Assembly (NCBI RefSeq): GCF_022539505.1
Contig: NC_061512.1
Span: 253,906,510 to 253,970,509, forward strand
Source of the DNA: Lolium rigidum
Lineage: Eukaryota > Streptophyta > Magnoliopsida > Poales > Poaceae
Direction: 5' to 3'
DNA: 64,000 nucleotides
Made by a program: the position numbers and the translations under genes. Below are positions 1 through 11,799 of the stretch, one piece after another (positions within the stretch are counted from its first letter, which is position 1; every line of letters starts with the position of its first letter). The notes beneath the pieces were generated by a model. It had not been told where the DNA came from. It was given only the letters and a program-made list of their open reading frames with translations, and ran no database searches.

Positions 1-670
1 CCATGAAGTTCTAGTAAACCAGGTGAAGGCCGACGGACATAGTTCTTCTGAATAAAAGCAACCTTTTGAAGAAATGGTTATGAAAACCTGCATTCGTATT
101 AGACTTTCTGGTCTAATGCTGTAGCTAGTGCATTAAACACCTCTTTCCTATAATGAACTTGTTGAGTACGCTCGTACTCATCCCACTCTTAAATCCCCTG
201 CTTAGATATGGAGGCATCGAAGGAGGATCTACAGTGCAACTCGAAGACCGAGGAGTCAACAACTACTTCACGAGACAGGACCCTGTCAGAGGAGCCAGAT
301 ACCACATCCAACAAGGAGAAAACCTAGATTAGCCATAGAAGGGAACTAGCTTCCTAAACCTAGCTCCTATTTAGCTAGAGTCTATTCTTAGCCTCTGTAG
401 TTAGTGAAATACTCTACAAATAGAGTTCGTGATAAGACTAGACTACGAGTCGTTCTTACGGAGTTATCTGCGGTTTTACCTCATTGTAAAGTAGGATGCT
501 GTGTCTGATCTTATGTAATAGAGTCAATGTTGTAATTCCATAGACATGCCTTGGACCCGCATATGTTTACGTTGTACCACTACGAGCGATATAATACTAG
601 TGGAACGGTGTTTCATTGGTGTTATATCGGACTTGCATACTACACCATGCGGTGGTATGCCGGGTCACCA
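1..670 (+). repeat. Element X 5' LTR, right-hand tail
   Basis: Aligned by eye base for base with 20748-21420. The match ends around CACCA at 670 and 21420; after that the first copy continues into a PBS-like site and the second into unrelated DNA. Differences between the copies fall mostly at CTG/CAG sites. No coding potential. Confidence 0.8.
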
Positions 671-3557
671 CGGTTGGTATCGAGCAAATGCTTTGATCCT
701 AGGATTAAAACCCTTTAAAGGAGACCTATAGGATTGGTAGTGTCTATAGGAAGTTGTCTTAGTTAAACCAAATATTCTTATGACTTGAGATGGATATTCA
801 CTTGAGAATAATCCTGACACACTTGAGTCAACATTTCTTACCTATCTTTCCTAAGTGAAGTTAGTTAGCTAATCCTAAACATGTAGCACATCAATAAGTT
901 CTTAAAACCATAGATGAGTATATCACAGTTGGTATACAATACATGGTAGTCCAAAGAGAGGATACAACCATAAGGAAGATATCCTAGTGGAAGATGTGTA
1001 CCAACATATGTTATGATTAAGTAAGAGTTATCCAGACTAGTAATAGGAGTTATAACAATTGATGAAGATAATTAAGATATCCTAATAGAAGATGTAGATC
1101 AAGTTAAGTAATGAGTAATTAAAATTATCTAGACATGTGAAACAATTGATAGTAAGTGATAGCTCTAAGTTATATAAGGTAGTATCGACCATGATGAGTC
1201 AATCATGGGAGGTAAGGAAGAGATAAAAGAAATGAAATAGGTCTATTTACATGGTAGATTTGTTAATCATATACTATTCACTCGAGAATCGTTATGTGAT
1301 GGACTAGAATATCATAAGTATTTAGGAGAAGTACAATAAGAAGTCAGATGTTAAACAATAGAGCAAGATTTGTGTTCCAAAACCATGGGAACTGTGTCAA
1401 GTACATCAGAACCCTAGTTACATGGTAAGAACACATGGTAGTATAATAGTTATATTCCAATAGTCATGTGTTTATTGTAGCGATGTTAGAACCAGACATA
1501 TCATTGAAGTAGTCCTCAACAAAATGGAAGCTAAGTTAGTACTTCCAAAGAAAATTAGGTTAACCTTAACTATCCTAGACCACTTTGTTTCAAGCTTATC
1601 ACATTGCAAATGTGCAATTACGGTAAATGTTGAGATAAATAGTAGAAATCCCCATATTCGTGCTAAGTATCACGATATAAACCTATCTTATGTGGTGTTA
1701 TATACTACACATCAGAGCCTGATGTTTAGAGATGTCTTACTCAACTATTTTATTCAGGCTTATGATGATGTGTATTATAAGCACAAAGCTGAATCTTCTT
1801 GGATTTTATTGAATTTTCATTGTTTGACTAGATCCATACATGAAGTTTGACGTTGATATGCAAATGCATGTTGCTATATCAAGTTCTTACTTAATGCTAT
1901 AGATCTAGAGGGTAATGGTATTCGTGTGAGGAAGTGACGAATTCTAAAGATTCTGAAGACAAGCTGAAGGTTCATTAGAAGAAATGAGTAAAGTTGTGGG
2001 AAGCAACCACAATATTCAGAAGGAAGTGCCAATCAACATTCATGCTTCACCTCAACAGAGGAGTACTTTAGTACATGAGAAGCATGAAGGTAAGAAATAT
2101 GGTGATTATGGTGAAGCTGAAGTAGATCCGTAGTCAACATAGAAGAGGGAATGCATGGGAAATCACTTAGGATACTATATTCATAGTGTCAGCTAGTGGT
2201 TTTCTTGCAAAATAAACCCTGAATGAAGGAAGGTGATATATGAAATCATAGCAGACATAAGAAGACCATAGTCGATATCAGAAGACCACAATTGGTATAG
2301 TATCAATACTGCGAGATAAAGTAGAAAATGTCTCGTCCAGTTGATCAGAACCTATAATAGAATCCATTTTTAGATATCAAATAGCCACAGTTGGTATAAT
2401 AACCACAGCTGGTATCGATTGGTATTACAAATAGTCCACAATTTAATTATTCGTAACAAAAGTTTGTGAACAAATAAAACCTTATTAGCCAAATAACAAT
2501 GACCTATAAACATTTAGTCGAAGGATTTATGTCGGATGTTCACAAATTGAGTGGATACACCACAAACATTTGTTCGTGAGACCTTAGAAGAAGTACAAAC
2601 CATAAGCTATACTTAGACCAATGGTTGGAAGAAAAGGAGTTGAAGACCATAGGAAAACTCTAAGGGGTAGAGTAAAGATTGAGTTGGGTATACAATAACT
2701 CAATACTTTAAGCCTGATAGAAACAGAAGGCCTGAACTGAGAGGAAGTTCAAGCTTATTTTCATAAGATTGTTGGACATTACTTTCAGAAGGATGTCGGA
2801 CCAGAAGCCGAGGTTTATACTTCGAGGAAGTAAGAAGTGGACTGTAACTTGAGAAAGTGAGTAATATTTACTCGGAAGGATGATAGCCCAAGTAAATTAA
2901 GGCTAAGGAAGTTGGATGAAGGATTGTAGGAGACCAAATAAAGCTCAAGAAGACCCAAAGACCGAAGGAAATTGACCATACCAGAACCACAGACTAATAG
3001 AAAGATTCCTTTCATGGAACCTAAATAACCCAAAAATAGTTCTAAGTATCAACTATAAACCATGATTGGATGGAATATATAAGTCTAATCCATTATTAGA
3101 AAAATAAACCATCACGACCAATTCCATAGTTAGTACCTTATTAAGCACCATTACTGCAATTTTGGTAGTAAGGGAAAACAAAGACCTATTTACCAATTAG
3201 GAGTATGTTATCAAACTAGTCTTCGGTTAAGACTAGCGAGTATCGTAAGAAGTCCCATCATTGATTCTTCAATGAGAAAGGAAACCAGACTTATAGAGTT
3301 GGAAGAAATCAAATAATTAAAGATAGAAGCCATGGCTCGAGAGATAGGTATCGTAGAACTGGAGTAAGAAACTTATGTTCAGAGACAAACCCTCAGGGAT
3401 TCCAGGAAGAATCTGGACAAGGGATATATTCAATTATATCCAGTAAGATCACCACGGAGTTCGAGAAAAGAAGTAGTCTGCACAAGTCAGATCCACATTC
3501 CAGAAACGTGAGAGAGATCAAACTTCGAGGACGAAGTTTAGTTTAAGGGGTAGAGAC
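671..3557 (+). other. Element X internal region, no recognisable genes
   Basis: AT-rich sequence of about 2.9 kb without any gag, protease, RT or integrase motif that I can read. The longest ORF (1524-1850, 108 codons) resembles nothing I know. The motif CACAGTTGGTAT or close variants recurs near 925, 2289, 2384 and 2400. The right end (about 3510-3557) has a CTTCGAGGACGAAG tract and a purine run, as is common just before the 3' LTR of chromovirus-type Gypsy elements. Confidence 0.6.
675..686 (+). promoter_or_regulatory. Element X primer-binding-like site
   Basis: TGGTATCGAGCA lies directly after the end of the LTR tail and resembles the initiator-tRNA-Met primer-binding site TGGTATCAGAGC, with one base missing. 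Its position fixes 1-670 as a 5' LTR end. Confidence 0.6.
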
Positions 3558-4607
3558 TGTAATATCCCAGGTAATGGGGTTACAAAAAATAGAGGAATCG
3601 AGATGTGTGCATTGCATTCATGCATAGAAAATGCGGGAATTTTCGCGCTTTAAAGTAAAACAGATCCACGATATCGAAGTTTCACTTGACCTTGGTGGAA
3701 TTGAAGTAGCTCATCAAGTCAAGCGCTACAAACTTCAATGTGAATTTGTTCAAACCTTGTTTTGGGTAGAGATGATTTGATCTAAGGGGTTAGATCAAAT
3801 GGAACTAATAATCAACACAACAACACTTTACTCAATGATCAATTGCTTGATCTTATAAAAGATTATAGCATGGTAATCCTTGCCACAAAATATGAACATC
3901 CATTTAATTGGAAATCAAGTAACAATAATTGGAGAAACTACTATTCACTTATCTTCTCCATGTCTCAAACTAATCCATGCTCTTATCATCAAACCTTTGA
4001 TATCCATTCTAATTTATCCTTGGAAACCAGACAAGGAGATTCAACTCAAGAAGTATATATTCTTCTCTATTCCAAATAGTTAAGAATCAAACCTAGAGAG
4101 GTGAGAGTTCTATTATTATTTATTAGAGAAGCAATGACAAACCTTGAGATAAATCTTATATTAACATCCATGTAATCAAAACATCATCCTAAGACCATAA
4201 CCTTGGGATAATATTCAAGTCCTTCCTAAATGAGAGTGACCATTCATACTAATCCAAGCTTTACCTATTTAAGAATAAAGGACAACATTTGAACTAAAGT
4301 ATTAGGAGTTAAACCCTTTCATCCGGGAGTGATGAGATAACCAAATACCAAGTGGAATAAGACTATATCCATGAATTAGTGAAATAAGGATTGGACTACT
4401 CCAACTAAGTTAGACAATTGAATCTTTAGTCCAGCTACCTAAATAAATATTAGGCGTACACCATAAACCCTAGAATAATCATTCCTCTATAAGAGAGCAC
4501 AAGCTTTGGTGTTACACTCAAGATAGTTGAGGCAACACACTTGGACTTGAAGGAGAGAACTATCCATATATCCTGATGATTATATCATCATACCTTGGAA
4601 AGAACCC
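3558..4607 (+). repeat. Element X 3' LTR, left part
   Basis: It begins TGTAATATCCCAGG directly after a purine-rich tract (AAGGGGTAGAGAC, 3545-3557), as a Gypsy LTR start should. It ends near 4607, where the reading switches abruptly to Athila-type RNase H codons. The continuation is inferred to be 17485-21420. No genes seen. Confidence 0.6.
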
Positions 4608-4708
4608 TAAGTGATCATGCTGCAATTAGATAACTTATGACAAAGAAAGATGCTAAGCCAAGGCTTATTAGATGGGTACTTCTTTTGCAAGAATTTGATT
4701 TACATATT
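4608..4708 (+). pseudogene. Element A pol fragment: C-terminal RNase H, cut by B1
   Basis: The plus strand reads a DHAAIRYL-type start, then [11 protein letters not shown] and LLQEFDL, the conserved end of Ty3/Gypsy RNase H. The frame runs straight into the B1 insertion at 4709. Coding resumes at 11805 with VDRKGADNPVADNLSRLE, the linker between RNase H and integrase. Upstream RT and protease are absent, so this is a dead fragment. Confidence 0.8.
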
Positions 4709-5872
4709 TGTTATCACCAGAATTTGACCAAGTCAGAGGTGGGCCGCGATCAAGATGGGCTTGAAGAATATATGTATAGAAGAAATACGTGAATCGGCCT
4801 TACATGCAAAGTTTGGGCTAGTTTGCCCTTGTATACGTAACATATTAGGTTACGTGTCGGTTAGGAGTTAGAGTTTTACCCGTGCACGGTTAGGTGCACA
4901 CTTGAGTTAGAAAGTCCCCTGGACTATAAATATGTATCTAGGGTTTATGAAATAAACAACAACCAACGTTCAACACAAACAAATCTCGGCGCATCGCCAA
5001 CTCCTTCGTCTCGAGGGTTTCTCCGTAAGCACCATGCTCGCCTAGATCGCATCTTGCGATCTAGGCGAGCACAAGCCTATCTCGTTGTTCATGCGTTGCT
5101 CGTGCTTGAAGCCTTTTTGATGGCGAGCAACGTAGTTATCTTAGATGTGTTAGGGTTAGCATTGTTCTTCGTATCATATGTTGTTGTAGTGCAACCCTTA
5201 TACATCTAGCCGCCCTTACACCTATCTTAGGTGTAGGGCGGCACCGCTTGATCATAGTTTAGTAGATCCGATCCGTTACGGTTGCTCCTTGTTCGCAAGG
5301 ATTAGTTTAATATCCGCAATAGTTAGGCCCTACAAAGGGTTGGAGGATCCAGCGGCATGTAGGGTGGAGTTTGCTAGCCCTAGACAGGATGTTCCGGGGA
5401 TCAACCTCGTGTTGGTTTTTAGGCCCTGTCTAGGATCGGCTTACGGTCACCGTACGCGAGCGCGAGGCCCAATCGTGAGTAGGATGATCCGATTATGCGG
5501 TGAAAACCCTAAATCGTCGTAGATCGTTTTACCTTTATCTTGATCAAGCAGGACCACCATATATTCGGACACCTCGTACGAATCATGGGTGGATCGGCTC
5601 TTCGAGCCGATTCACAGGATAACCTGAGAGCCGATCGAGGCTCGTATTTAACGTTTACGTGTATGCCATGCAGGAAACTAAGCGAGGCATCATCCAACAC
5701 CTTCCCGACCGGGTATAGGTCAGGTGGCACGCCCTTGCGATAGCATCGGACGTGTGACCGGGGAGGCTTTGCGGGCCGTCGCTCCGAGGGGCCGGGGCCG
5801 GCCGCAGCCCTAGTTGTTCCCGGCTCTCTCGTGTTGCCGGCCGCCGCCCGCCGGTGGGTTTCGACGCCAACA
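4709..5872 (+). repeat. B1 5' LTR
   Basis: 1164 bp, TG...CA ends, TATA-like CTATAAATA at 4924-4932 followed by AATAAA near 4952. Downstream lie three hairpins (see separate entry). Nearly identical in layout to the five other B-family LTRs in the window. Confidence 0.93.
5036..5611 (+). promoter_or_regulatory. Three conserved hairpins in the transcribed part of the B-family LTR
   Basis: Hairpin 1 (5036-5070) has a 16 bp perfect stem around a TCT loop. Hairpin 2 (5209-5242) has a stem of about 15 bp, GCCGCCC...GGGCGGC, again with a TCT loop. Hairpin 3 (5593-5611) pairs ATCGGCTC with GAGCCGAT. All lie downstream of the TATA box, so they would be in the RNA. Hairpin 1 recurs at 10963-10992, 35741-35773, 59374-59406 and 62074-62105. 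Hairpin 2 recurs at 11133-11167, 35912-35946 and 59201-59235. Possible roles (packaging, dimerisation, 3' end formation) are inference. Confidence 0.7.
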
Positions 5873-5877
5873 CATTC

Positions 5878-5895
5878 CGGCACGCCCGGTGGGAC
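5878..5895 (+). promoter_or_regulatory. B1 primer-binding site
   Basis: GGCACGCCCGGTGGGAC follows the 5' LTR by five bases. B2 has the TGG-starting version at 36585-36602 and B3 its complement at 58546-58563. The matching tRNA was not determined. Confidence 0.65.
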
Positions 5896-5933
5896 AATCT
5901 TCGACATCCACCGCATCGCCATCTACATCCGAG

Positions 5934-8735
5934 ATGGCGGAAAGCACTCCGGTCAAGTACGAGGATCCGAGCGACGAGCTCAAGAAGAAGCATGACGAAA
6001 TCAAGGCGGTCCTCGAAGCCGAACTCATCGGCTCTTTCCACGAACCCGCTCCCATGGCGTCGGGTGGAAGGGGTTCTCACCTGAAGGCGCACTCGATGGA
6101 GTGGACCTGTCCGCCCCGTCGGAAGAACGCACCAGGTCGCTGCGTCGAGGAGATCAACTACATGGTGGCTCATTCGCTGCACCGCCACTCCGAGGGCACG
6201 GTGAACACTTTGGAGCGCGTCGCTCTGCGCGTGATCCGAGAAATCATGAGCCATCGGTATTCTCCGACGGGACCAGCTGCAGGGACTTACAAAGGAGAGA
6301 TGCCACTCTAGTCCCATCCACCGCTGCCGTTCGCATGGGCAGCACCGGAAGTGCCGAACTCATCGGCATACGTCGTCTACAAGATTGGTGGTGATCCTAG
6401 TGACTACCAATTCCTACCTGAGGCGCCCAAGGAGATCTCGCACGGATACGCGTGCGCATACGTACTGCGATCGCAGTACACGGGCACTCTCGAACCAGGT
6501 TGCAACGAGCGGGGGCCTCCGGAACGGCGAGGAGGAAAGTCGGGAGCAGATCTTGAGAAGCAAACGTGGTTAGCTAAGTACGCCACTCCGACAAACCTCC
6601 AGAGCCCAACTCCTGCAGTTGGCTCGGAACTGGAAAAGCAAGCATGGCTGGCTAAGTATGCCACCCCGGCGAATCTTCAGGGTTCGACACCTTCGGCCAT
6701 CACCGCGGATCAGATTTGTACAATTCGAAAGATCGGTTCGGCATGATGCCGAAAAGGAAGACGTTCGGCTACACCAAGCCGTACCCCAACGACTACGAAC
6801 CGATCCCGCTACCACCCAAATATCGGCTCCCGGACTTCACAAAGTTTAGTGGATCGGATGGTTCCAGCTCCATCGAGCATGTGAGCCGATATTTGGCACA
6901 GTCGGGCACGATCTCAGCATCGGACGAGCTGCGTGTGAGGTTCTTCGCACGGTCCCTCACAGGATCGGCTTTCGGGTGGTACACATCGCTGCCACCGAAC
7001 TCCATCCGGACTTGGAAGCGGTTGGAAGAGCGAGTTCCATGAGCGGTATCACTCGGAGGCTTCCGAGGCTGGCATTGCCGATCTAGCACAAGTACGACGG
7101 AAGCGCGGGGAGACAATGTCGGAATACATCCAGCGCTTCGGGACCATTAGGAACCGATGCTTTTCGGTTCACGTAAGTGAAAAAGAAGCGAGTCGAGTTG
7201 GCGGTGGTGGGTCTCTCATCATCGATTAAGGACGTGGCCTCCCAAGCGAGACTACCCTTCATTGGCGCACATGGTGCGAAGGCTGTCGGCATATGAACGA
7301 GCGCCACCCAGATGTTTACCAGGACAAATTCAAGCGTGCGGTAGCCCTGGTTGAGGCAGACGAGGATGAAGGTGCTGCGGGAGATCGAGAGGTAGCAGTG
7401 GCTGAATGGACTCGAGTGGCAGGCCCCGTGTCCTGCAAATGGGTGAAGCCACAAGGCCCTCCAAAGGGGTTCGACTTCGACGTGACCAAAGCCGAGCAGA
7501 TTTTTGATCTCTTACTCACGGAGAAGCATATAAAGGTACCCGAAGGCCACAAGATCCCCACGGTGCAAGAGCTGAACGGAAAGCCATACTGCAAGTGGCA
7601 TAACACGTTCACCCACACCACTAACGACTGCAGGGTGTGGCGGCAGCAGATCCAAATGGCGATAGAAAATGGACGGTTAATTTTCAACCAGTACGCCATG
7701 AAGGTCGACACACACCCCTTCCCCGCCGTGAACATGGTGGAGTGTACTTACCATGGAGGGTGCCAGCCAGATCTCTCGTGCAATATCAACATGGTAGGGC
7801 TTGGGCACCACTCTGGTAAGGACGGAGATGAGGGCAGCTGCTCTCATAGCAAAGACACAGAGGAAGCCGCTCCACGCGATCGGCTCCGCCAAGACGGCAA
7901 GCGCTACGTCACGAGAGGGAGAAGTAAAGAACATAAGATATCGGCGACCTCTCTCTGATCACCTCCTCAACAAGTATGTGAGTCAGTATGACCAACGCCG
8001 GCGATACGGCGATGATAATGAAAGAGATCGTCTGGCTAGAGAAGCCAGAAGACATCGTCGGCACGATCGCGATGAGGAGGAGCACGAGCGCCGTGCCAAG
8101 GAAAAGTCGGGGGAGCGAGACGACGAGGACGAGCATCGGGACTGTCCCTTCTTCGGACACTGCTCGGGATTCGAGGAATGAGCCGATTGCCCACAATCGG
8201 CAATTGCCCGAATGCAACCGGAAGAAGAAGGAGACGACCAACGTGTCCGTGTTCAAGCGCCTAGGACCTCTCCCGCCACAAAGCAAACGCGCGAGTCCCC
8301 TCGGTTGGAAGATCTCGAAGATTCGGAAGACGAGGGAGAAGAAGAAGACGGTACCACCGGCCAAGGTGGTGCCCCGATGGACTCGGCCGTTCCCAAAAGC
8401 GCGAGGTTCAGCGATTGCGCGGCCTGGAGGAAGCTAAAAGATTATACCTGCACACGTTGAGGAAGGCACGGCCTGATCTGGCCGCCAAAATTCAGCGAAC
8501 CCTGGACGAAGAAGGTCGGCCACAAAGAAAAGAGTGGCGCCCCAAGCAAAGGAAAGCCGATGATGAGACATCGGCCGGCACAAACATGGTGCTCGTCCTC
8601 CCGACGAAGCTTAGTGCTCCACGATTACACGATGCACTCGAGGTGGACGACAGCAAGCGCACCAACATGATAAAGTCGAGAGATTGGGCTGGTTTTATCC
8701 ACCGGCCCGACCGAGTAGCAAAAGCAAATCAATGA
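5934..8735 (+). pseudogene. B1 gag (structural nucleocapsid polyprotein), frame-broken
   Basis: Gag packages element RNA into virus-like particles. The start ATG at 5934 opens MAESTPVKYED, shared with B2 (36641) and B3 (58507). A capsid-like core follows at about 6820-7040 (YRLPDFTKFSG, GWYTSLPPNSIRTWKRLEE). A zinc-knuckle-like stretch, YCKWHNTFTHTTNDC, lies near 7587-7635, and a charged C-terminal part ends at the stop at 8733-8735. The frame changes at about 6310, 6735, 7035, 7190, 7910 and 8160. Several breaks coincide with CTG/CAG-type differences from B2 and B3 and could be sequencing errors. No protease or RT follows. Confidence 0.85.
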
Positions 8736-9888
8736 GCGAGATGTGGCGAGGCTGATCCTTGTGATCGGCCCCAAAAATTTGTGGAGGTACATTACAAAAC
8801 CTTCATCGAACAAGCAACGTGGAGGCCGATTCCGAGCAATCGGCCAAAATTATCCTCACCATCCATTCTGCTCGGGTTCGACATTTAATCCAACAGGGGA
8901 TACCTAAAGAGCCGATACCATCAATTCTCTTGACAGAATCGGCTCGGGGGCACCTAGGTGGATAAAACACGAGGATATGCGATAGGAGTATCTTTCAAAC
9001 GCCCAGCAGCCCAAGATATTCTTTGATGATGGGTATTGAAGTATGGGGGCCGATACATGAATCGGCCGTAAAAAATTCGAAAAATTTTAAGCACAGCCGA
9101 TGGGAAGCCGATGCATGGCCATCGACTCAAGGGATAATCAGAGGGTCAATGGAGGAACTCCTCAACGAAGAGAGACTCTAATGGAGGAACTCCTCAATGG
9201 AGTGGTTTAATGGCTCGGATCCTCTCTTCAAGAACAATGCCAAGAGCAGATCCACCGAAGGAAAGGAGCCGATCTGACCTGCAAAGACAAAGAAGCGGAC
9301 TGAAGAAGCTCGGGGGCAGCTCACCTTGAAGGTTTTCTACTCTGGAGAGCCGATTTTGTTGGGAATCGGCTGGCTCTGCATGATAGTTCTCTCAGACATG
9401 ATCTAGCCCAGGTTCATTTGTCTGAATGGCATGCCCTTGTCTCTGTTTCGCCTTGAGCGAGACTCGGGGGCAGCTGGCCCGGTGGATGCTCTGTTTTTGA
9501 AAGCCGATGGGGTGGCCATCGGCTAGCCTCGCGCCGCGATTTTCGTCAAGGGTGGTGATCCGGCGGAACTCAAATTCATTGTTCGAAAGGATGAAGGATA
9601 GTTCATGAAGACTTGATGCGGCGACATCGGCTTTTTGAGTTTTGACCAAGATTGCGGTCACCACTGTGGTCGAAGAAAGGGAGGGCGGATTATGAGAGAC
9701 CGATGCGTTGCCATCGGCTCATTGAGAATCGGTTTATAAGAAATCGGCAAAGTCAAATTGGGGAAACTTCTTCATTCATAAACGGGATTTCTTACAAAGA
9801 AAGAGCCGATTGCTCAAAGAAGGAAGAACAAAAGAAGGGTCTATTGACCAATCTACTATCGCTAAGGCCTACACTAGTAGATCCTAAT
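8736..9888 (+). other. B1 non-coding module with GCCGAT/ATCGGC inverted motifs
   Basis: Between the gag stop and the antisense ORF there is no credible gene. The stretch is dense in GCCGAT and its complement ATCGGC, often as short inverted pairs. GCTCGGGGGCA-like purine motifs recur at about 8943, 9309 and 9460. Equivalent modules lie at 54608-55720 (B3, inverted) and 59823-61010 (B2). Confidence 0.6.
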
Positions 9889-10349
9889 CTATGGGCCATC
9901 GCTGCCCTCGTCGTCATCCTCGGAACTCTCATCGGCACTGCTCGCCGATGGGCTCCTCGTCGCTACTCCCGTAGCCCTCTACGGGAGCTTCATCCCCGTC
10001 TTCATCGTCGGCTGCCGTCGTCGTCCCACCACATGCGGAGGCGTTTCGCCGGCGGGTAGCCCTCGAGGGAGTCGTCGTCGTCGTCGTCGTCTTCCTCTTC
10101 CTTTTCTTCAGAGGTGGGGCAGCCGTCCCAGGGGAACCGGTCGTCCTCGCTCTCCGACTCCAGTTCCCCGTCGGCGAGGAACTGAAGATCTTCATCCCCG
10201 CTGGTCAAGGACTTGTCGTCCTCGGACCAGATGGAGGAGGCGTGGCTTTCCTCGTCCCATTCTTCTTGGGCACGGATGTCCGGCGGCGTCTCGCGGGAGG
10301 AGGAGGACCCGTAGGAAAGCTCGGAGGAGGAGGAGGAGGAAGAAGACAT
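9889..10349 (-). CDS. B1 antisense ORF: acidic Ser/Asp/Glu-rich protein
   Basis: This ORF runs on the strand opposite gag. The start at 10349 opens with a serine run (MSSSSSSSSELS). The body is very acidic with blocks of Asp/Glu, and a short basic motif PPAKRLRMWW is followed by more acidic residues. The equivalent stop is at 9889-9891, but the frame shifts near 10010. The B2 copy reads through in one frame (150 codons). A TATA-like box lies about 70 bases upstream. No enzyme motif or membrane segment is visible; a nuclear or chromatin role is only a guess from composition. Three copies with the same start and motif argue against a chance ORF. Confidence 0.6.
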
Positions 10350-10416
10350 GGTGGCACAGGAGGGTTTTTGGGTGCTAACGCGAGGAGGACGAAGGAGGAG
10401 CAAGCTGTTTAGAACG

Positions 10417-10429
10417 GTTAAATAAAAGG
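10417..10429 (-). promoter_or_regulatory. TATA-like box for the B1 antisense ORF
   Basis: On the minus strand this reads CTTTTATTTAACC, about 70 bases before the ATG at 10349. Comparable boxes sit before the antisense ORFs of B2 (61530-61541) and B3 (54088-54099). Confidence 0.45.
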
Positions 10430-10631
10430 GATATGAGGGAGATTCAATGCCACAGGCAGTTTCCGAGGAGATGATGCCCAACGAGAAAATTTTGCGGCCA
10501 CATGGAGAAGTGGAAGGGGCAAGGCATCATGATGAGGATTCTACGGCGGTTTCTGCTCTGCCACGACATGACCTGACGAAAGAAAAGTGTAATGATTTTG
10601 GAAATGTCATTTCCAAAACCAGGGGGGCATG

Positions 10632-11799
10632 TGTTATCACCAGAATTTGACCAAGTCAGAGGTGGGCCGCGATCAAGATGGGCTTGAAGAATATATGTAT
10701 AGAAGAAATACGTGAATCGGCCTTACATGCAAAGTTTGGGCTAGTTTGCCCTTGTATCTGTAACATATTAGGTTACGTGTCGGTTAGGAGTTAGAGTTTT
10801 ACCCGTGCACGGTTAGGTGCACACTTGAGTTAGAAAGTCCCCTGGACTATAAATATGTATCTAGGGTTTATGAAATAAACAACAACCAACGTTCAACACA
10901 AACAAATCTCGGCGCATCGCCAACTCCTTCGTCTCGAGGGTTTCTCCGGTAAGCACCATGCCGCCTAGATTGCATCTTGCGATCTAGGCAAGCACAAGCC
11001 TATCTCGTTGTTCATGCGTTGCTCGTCGCTGAAGCCTTTTTGATGGCGAGCAACGTAGTTATCTTAGATGTGTTAGGGTTAGCATTGTTCTTCGTATCAT
11101 ATGCTTGTTGTAGTGCAACCCTTATACATCTAGCCGCCCTTACACCTATCTTAGGTGTAGGGGCGGCACCCGCTTGATCATAGTTTAGTAGATCCGATCC
11201 GTTACGGTTGCTCCTTGTTCCGCAAGGATTAGTTTAATATCCGCAATAGTTAGGCCCTACAAAGGGTTGGAGGATCCAGGCGGCGTGTAGGGTGGAGTTT
11301 GCTAGCCCTAGACAGGATGTTCCGGGATCAACCTCGTGTTGGTTTTTAGGCCCTGTCTAGGATCGGCTTACGGTCACCGTACGCGAGCGCGAGGCCCAAT
11401 CGTGAGTAGGATGATCCGATTATGCGGTGAAAACCCTAAATCGTCGTAGATCGTTTTACCTTTATCTTGATCAAGCGGGACCACCATATATTCGGACACC
11501 TCATACGAATCATGGGTGGATCGGCTCTTCGAGCCGATTCACGGGATAACTCGAGAGCCGATCGAGGCTCGTATTTAACGTTTACGTGTATGCCATGCAG
11601 AAACTAAGCGAGGCATCATCCAACACCTTCCCGACCGGGTATAGGTCAGGTGGCACGCCCTTGCGATAGCATCGGACGTGTGACCAGGGAGGCTTTGCGG
11701 GCCGTCGCTCTGAGGGACTGGGGCCAGCCGCAGCCCTAGTTGTTCCCGGCTCTACTGTGTTGCCAGTCGCTGCCCGCCGGTGGGTTTCTGACGCCAACA
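10632..11799 (+). repeat. B1 3' LTR
   Basis: 1168 bp, preceded by the purine tract AGGGGGG (10621-10627) and followed by the TSD ATATT. Same hairpins and TATA box as the 5' LTR. Confidence 0.93.

Larger units (their letters stand above)
4709..11799 (+). mobile_element. Element B1: gag-only LTR retrotransposon with antisense acidic ORF
   Basis: A complete 7.1 kb element. The LTRs (4709-5872 and 10632-11799) start TGTTATCACC and end CCAACA, and the 5 bp target-site duplication ATATT lies at 4704-4708 and 11800-11804. Order: LTR, primer-binding site, gag (5934-8735), a non-coding module rich in GCCGAT/ATCGGC, an antisense ORF (9889-10349), purine tract, LTR. No protease, RT, RNase H or integrase is present, which fits a non-autonomous TR-GAG-type element using enzymes from a partner. 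It is inserted in the RNase H/integrase region of element A. Confidence 0.93.

Noticed and set aside
1524..1850. 108-codon frame in element X
   Set aside because: No motif, AT-rich, no upstream signals; chance length is plausible.
5036..5070. Apparent compensatory change in LTR hairpin 1 (one extra base on each side in B1 compared with B2)
   Set aside because: The two extra bases are CTG to CTCG and CAG to CGAG, the same systematic difference seen throughout the window, so they are not evidence of selected base pairing.
5814..6311. Gag start inside the LTR (upstream in-frame ATG at 5814)
   Set aside because: That start lies in the LTR before the primer-binding site; the ATG at 5934 is shared with B2 and B3 and is followed by the conserved sequence.
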